Below are positions 59,640 through 64,000 of a stretch of DNA of 64,000 bases, in pieces (the first letter of the stretch is position 1; each line of letters opens with the position of its first letter). Made by a program: the position numbers and the translations under genes. The notes beneath the pieces were generated by a model. The model was not told the DNA's origin and ran no database searches. It saw nothing but the letters and a program-made list of their open reading frames with translations. Source of the DNA: Fremontodendron californicum (lineage: Eukaryota > Streptophyta > Magnoliopsida > Malvales > Malvaceae); the NCBI GenBank assembly GCA_030761205.1, contig JAULJL010000032.1, forward strand, positions 7,693,134 to 7,757,133, given 5' to 3'.

Positions 59640-60905
59640 TACAAGTAATAAGTTAAAATACATTAAAATACTTTTTAAAAATAGATTAATTTGATAATAA
59701 ATAAAAAATTAAAATTTTATAAGAACTTGTTTAATCTTAAAAGTTTTAATTTTTCACTAACCTTAAAAAGTAAATCAATTTATTTGACAAATAAATAAAA
59801 AAGAATTAAAATTTATATTGAATTTTTTTATCTTCATAATTAACTTTATATTAATATTAAAAATAATAAAATTTATAATAATTTGATATAATTTGCATAT
59901 GAAACAAACTTTATATATTAATGCAAAATTTATTTATTATACATTTTTTTATTTTTAAAATATATAATTATATATTCAAAAAATAGATAAATCAACAAGC
60001 ATTCACATACAAACACATATGATAACAAATACTAGTATATATAAAAGCACGAATGTGAAGAATTTTTTAACTGACGAAATTGACTATGTTGTTCACTATA
60101 TTTTTAAATAGCCATTATAAATATTTTGTTATTATTCATAAGATTTATCCAATTTATAAGACAAAATTTAATTTAATTAAAATACTTTCATTAAATGAAT
60201 TTATTAATAAAATTTATCTAATGTAGATTAAAAGTTTTAATTTCATTAAAAAACTTTTGTTAAATAAATTTATTTGGTAATAAATAAATAAAATAAATGT
60301 TAATATTGAATTTTTATCTTCAAAATTCTAAAATATAAAAGAGTTAAAATTTACATTGAATTTTTTTGTAAATTTCGATTAACATATACTTTATTAGCTT
60401 TGTTTATTTGTAAAATATTCAGTTATATATTTAAAAATGAATAAAAATAGAATACTCACCAACGACATACGTGATAATAAATATTAATTTTTTTATAGAA
60501 AGTATGTGTTATCCTGCTAACTCCGTTTGTGGAGTCTAAAATACTTTCGTTAAATGAATTTATTAATAAAATTTATCCAATTTTGAGTAAAAAGTTTAAT
60601 TTTATTAAAAATCTTTTGTTATAAATTTATTTGATAATAAATAAAAAATAATTCAAAGTTTATATTGAATTTTTTTATCTTCAAATTTCTAAAATATAAA
60701 TGAGTTAAATTTTACATTGAATTTTTGTAATTTTTGATTAATATACAATTTATTAACTTCGTTTATTTGTAAAATATTCAATTATATATTCAAAAATAGA
60801 AAAAATAAAATATTCACCAGTGACGTAGGTAATAATAAATACTTATTTTTTAAATATACCATAAAAGATATGTATTATCCTGCTAATTCCGATGGATGAG
60901 TCTAA
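59640..60905. repeat. ~360-bp degenerate tandem array
   Basis: Three related blocks (about 59640-60050, 60178-60535 and 60536-60905) share 'aaaatacttt(c)', 'aaataaatttatttgataataaataaa', 'tacattgaatttttt', 'atatattcaaaaatag' and 'gataataaata(c)ta'. The last two end 'tatcctgctaa(c/t)tccg...gagtctaaaa'. Right next to Helitron copy 2. Confidence 0.65.
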
Positions 60906-61149
60906 AAACTGGATGAGATCATTTCTCATTTATTTTAATGACTTTATTTTATCATAATTTTCAAAAAAAATATTTTAATATAAATTACTCTTAATTACAT
61001 ATAAATGCATTCTATTTTAATTATCACATTAAAGTTATTAATATAATTAATATATAAATATTAAAAATAATATTAATAAATAAATATTAAAATTATTATT
61101 TTTATCAAAACCTTCAGCCGAGGTACCTTAAACTTGCCTCACCTTGATC

Positions 61150-61775
61150 CCTCATTTAAAAAAAAAAAATTATGAATCTATGAATTTCATTTGATAGACA
61201 ATGCTTCACACAAAAATTCATAGACAATTATAATTATCCAAAAAAAATCAAAAGCAATTTTGACTGCAAAAGCATGGCACTTACAATTTTAAGTAAAGAC
61301 CTATTTTTCTTTTCCGCAACATCATTTTTAGGTAGAGTGTTAGGTGTAGAAATTTCTCTAACAATGTCATGAGTTTTACAAAATGCAAGAAAATAATTTG
61401 AAAGAAATTTACAGTCTCTATTGAATCTAAGTCTTTTGATTTTCTTATTAGTCAAACTTTTAATCTCTTTTTTGAAAATTTTATAAACTTTTCAAAAGAT
61501 TCATCTTTTATTTTAAGCAAATAAACTAAAGTATATTTTGAAAAATCAACTACCAAAAGTAATAAAATACATTTTTCTCCTTTAGTCAAAAAAATATTGT
61601 TTCCAAATAAATTGGTATGAACAAATTCTAGTAAAGAAGTTGTTTTGAAAATCGATTCAAAAGAAGATTTTGTAATTTTTGCTTAAGCACAATATTTCAC
61701 AAGTTTTAGTGTTTAAAATTGTATTTGATTTGGAGTCAAATCATGAGAAAACATTCTACTTAATGTACTCATGGC
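61150..61775 (-). pseudogene. Ty1/copia integrase (GAG-pre-integrase + core) remnant
   Basis: Minus-strand translation shows, in order, LVKYCA-stop-AKITKSSFES (the zinc-finger/GAG-pre-integrase end), LLEFVHTNLFGN, VVDFSKYTLVYLL, KIKRLRFNRDCKFLSN, FLAFCKTHDIVREISTP, NDVAEKKNRSLLKIVSAMLLQSK and a fading C-terminal part. These are hallmark segments of plant Ty1/copia integrases. There is an in-frame stop in the first part and a frameshift near 61465. The first catalytic acidic residue is Asn (HTN instead of HTD). No LTRs, protease or reverse transcriptase flank it, so it is an isolated dead fragment. Confidence 0.8.
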
Positions 61776-62394
61776 AATATATCTTAATCTAATGATGTTA
61801 TACAAAATTTAAAGCATTCACATAAATATAATTAGAAGCAACTTTATTGATATTGAGAATATATATATTGTTTTTAACATAACTTTTTCTCACAAATGAT
61901 CACCTTTTGAGAAATTATTAATAAATATAAGTACATAACTTAAATTATTAATTTATTAAAATTTAATAGCTTTAAATTATATTTTCAATCTCTTTTCATT
62001 ACTACTATTTTTTTGAATTATGTTTATAAAATCAAAAATCCATTAATTATTTTTTACTCTAATAATATAACAAAAATAATTAAATAGATAAATGATAATT
62101 TTAAAAAACCAAAAAATCATAAATTTTAAAAATTAAAAATTAAAAATTAATAATAAGTCAGTAAAGCTAATTATAATACAAGAGACCATAAAAAATTATC
62201 ATCACCTCCTTACTTATAAACATTAAATAATTTTTAACCATGAATAAAGCTAATTTTATATTTAACGTAACATAATTTCATATTATTAGCGTATGACTTT
62301 TAATTCATTTAATTTTGACATTCTAATTTTATATAATTTAATTATATTAGTTTGTTTTAGATGTTAATAAATTGAAAATGAATGATCTGAGTGT
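61776..62394. other. AT-rich spacer, no gene seen
   Basis: Simple AT-rich DNA with short A/T runs. No supported feature. Confidence 0.4.
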
Positions 62395-62665
62395 TAAACT
62401 CGAAATGACCCAAACCCGAATAACTTAAAACTGAAATGACTCGATACCAAAATAAGCTGAACTCGAATTGAACCAACCCGAAACAATCTAAATTGACCCG
62501 AACTCGAATTGACTTGACCCGAAATGGATCCAAATTTTTTTTTATCCAAACCCGATTTGACCTAAACACGAAATAAACCGAACCCAAAACGACTTGGATT
62601 TTCTTGGACTTGAAATGACTTGATCCGAAGTGACCCAACTCAAAACCCGATCCAATCCTCCCATT
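62395..62665. repeat. Degenerate ACCCGAA-type short repeat tract
   Basis: Many copies of 'acccgaa', 'actcgaa', 'aaatgac' and 'ttgaccc' in loose alternation over 270 bp. The 109-residue minus frame across it (Phe/Arg/Val-rich) is a by-product of the repeat. Similar 'ccgaa' phrases occur in Helitron copy 1 near 16010-16130. Confidence 0.6.
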
Positions 62666-63322
62666 TACCACCTCTAGCTTCAACAAATCAACTAATTAGC
62701 ATTAATAAATACTCGTGTAACATTCAACAAGATTGAATCTTGAAAATTAATTTGCCTTTAATGTCTTTTTACGTCATTCATTATCTATACCAATATTAAA
62801 GTGTTTGATTGAAACTTATATAAATATATAAAAGCTAAAGCTTTAGGCATAAAAGAAAGAAAGAAAAATTATCTTAGCAATCTATTCTTTTGATACATGT
62901 ATAGTTTTGAATAAATGTCACGTGTACTGCATTTAATTATTTTGATTTCATATATAAAATGTTTTATATAATAAATCATATTTATTTACTTTGACATTTT
63001 TAATTGATTTATCTTTTAAGTTTCTTTTCATATTTTGTAGAAGAAATTAATTTAAATTCTAATTCTAATTTTTTTTCTTAGGTGATATGTGTTTTTTCGT
63101 AACATATATACTTAAAAACGTTCAAAATATATTCATATATTTTGATTGCTACATTACTTTGACTGATTTTTTTAAGAATAATTTTAAAAGATAATAATGG
63201 CCCTTAATAATTGTATTCGTTGCTATGTCTATTGGACTTATTATAAATACATAGGTCTAGAATATTGCATACAAATTTTACTCCAAAAAAGATTTATATG
63301 TGCAGTTTTTTTTCTACGTTTC

Positions 63323-63326
<4 letters not shown>
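62666..63326. other. AT-rich spacer, no gene seen
   Basis: No coding, RNA or paired-repeat structure recognised. Confidence 0.4.

Positions 63327-63356
<30 letters not shown>
63327..63356. repeat. (AT)15 microsatellite
   Basis: Pure AT run of 30 bp. Confidence 0.95.
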
Positions 63357-63359
<3 letters not shown>

Positions 63360-63435
63360 TAATCCTCTATTAATATTTTATCTATGATTTTTATTTTATT
63401 ATGAAATAATCAAATTATAACATTTTTTGCAAAAT

Positions 63436-63610
63436 TACTACGTAACAGGCTTATAATATGTTAGTTATTTTATTTTTTCCGTATATAATGATTATTGCTT
63501 TGGTTTTTTTAAAGCTTTGGTTTATTATTACGTAACAGGCTTTAAGGCTATTTGTTATTACGTAGCGGCTTATAATATGTTATTATTATATAACAGGTTA
63601 TAATACGTCT
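63436..63610 (+). repeat. Short repeats with TACGTAACAGGCTTATAATA core
   Basis: Four partial copies at about 63437-63462, 63529-63545, 63559-63582 and 63588-63604 share 'acgtaacaggc' and/or 'ttataatatgtta'. ACGT palindromes occur in three of them. They lie 290-450 bp before the ORF starting at 63893 and may be part of its promoter or leader. Confidence 0.6.
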
Positions 63611-63892
63611 CAATAAAGCTCAAAACATGTTAGTTCTTTTTCTTTATTATTATGTATAATATTTTTTATTTAACAATGTTTAACCTTATGAGTCATTTAA
63701 GTACTTAAATAGTAGGTAAAAGTCTCCTCAGGCCTAGAGCTCTGTAGGAGTTGTTTCGTAGTCTTGTGTCATACAAGTTCTTTGACTCAAGATCTCTTGA
63801 TTTTTGAGTCTGTTTTAGTGCTACATATGAGTTATAACAGTGCTAGTTTTGAGTATAAGAAGACCTGATTTGATCGGGAATTATCTCAGAAA

Positions 63893-64000
63893 ATGGAGGA
63901 GTTGGAAGGATTATGGAGGAATCTCACCCTGACTGAAGAAGAAAATACTTGTGTGGAGACTGGGCATTTACAGGATACTAAAACTGAAGCAGAAAGGCAA
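63893..64000 (+). CDS. N-terminus of a LINE ORF1 / DUF4283-type protein (partial)
   Basis: An ATG at 63893 opens 36 codons that run off the right edge: MEELEGLWRNLTLTEEEN, then an acidic/polar stretch. A short acidic N-terminus of the 'MEEL..LW..L.LTEEE' kind is typical of plant proteins with DUF4283 and a CCHC zinc knuckle, which are the ORF1 (nucleic-acid chaperone, gag-like) of plant L1-type LINEs or relatives derived from them. The upstream 150 bp are less AT-rich and could be a leader; short repeats lie further upstream. The zinc knuckle and any ORF2 would be beyond the window, so this rests on a short match. Confidence 0.5.
   Translation, partial: MEELEGLWRNLTLTEEENTCVETGHLQDTKTEAERQ

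Noticed and set aside
62357..62686. 109-residue minus frame
   Set aside because: Entirely within the ACCCGAA-like repeat tract; low-complexity by-product.

Overview
The window is nuclear DNA of a flowering plant, most likely a eudicot. It is AT-rich and packed with nested LTR retrotransposons, non-autonomous Helitrons, hAT- and Harbinger-type MITEs, a SINE-like element and long microsatellites. It has no recognisable intact host gene, no rRNA or tRNA gene and no bacterial-type gene organisation. The gag remnant and the LTR ends fit the Tat/Ogre branch of Ty3/gypsy elements. A narrower taxon cannot be fixed from this sequence.

Layout. 1-6504: the 3' end (tandem-repeat 3' UTR, polypurine tract, 5.7 kb LTR) of a plus-strand Tat/Ogre-like element. 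It appears to have inserted into the LTR of a sister element lying on the minus strand (6505-10412). 10.4-17.5 kb: Helitron-related repeats, a lower-copy island (12.6-14.9 kb) and a complete 2.57 kb non-autonomous Helitron (14911-17480, minus). 17.5-24.2 kb: AT-rich DNA with small terminal-inverted-repeat elements, a SINE-like element with a 9-bp duplication, and a 1.2 kb foldback element built on five 31-bp palindromes with a hAT MITE inserted between its arms. 24689-26161: a solo LTR. 28.1-28.4 kb: a broken RNase H-like domain.

28479-51590: a 23.1 kb minus-strand Tat/Ogre-like element bounded by the 5-bp duplication gaagt. It retains only a decayed gag, and I found no protease, reverse transcriptase or integrase. 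Two later insertions sit inside it: a 4.4 kb non-autonomous LTR element (34287-38704, duplication acagg) and a 5.0 kb solo LTR of the family seen at the left edge (46135-51122, duplication gtggg). The inner edge of its 5' LTR is replaced by an inverted piece of LTR.

51.6-64 kb: mostly unassigned AT-rich DNA, a second copy of the 2.57 kb Helitron in opposite orientation (56949-59515), a degenerate tandem array, a Ty1/copia integrase remnant, and at the right edge the start of an ORF resembling plant LINE ORF1 (DUF4283-type) proteins.

No multi-gene functional system is visible. The most unusual signals are the palindrome-module foldback element, the inverted LTR piece at the 5' LTR edge, a tRNA-complement-like motif conserved inside the LTRs of two families, tandem arrays in the 3' UTRs just before the polypurine tracts, and a miR166 target-mimic-like site in the low-copy island. 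Coordinates were read by eye. Ends supported by target duplications are exact; the others are approximate.
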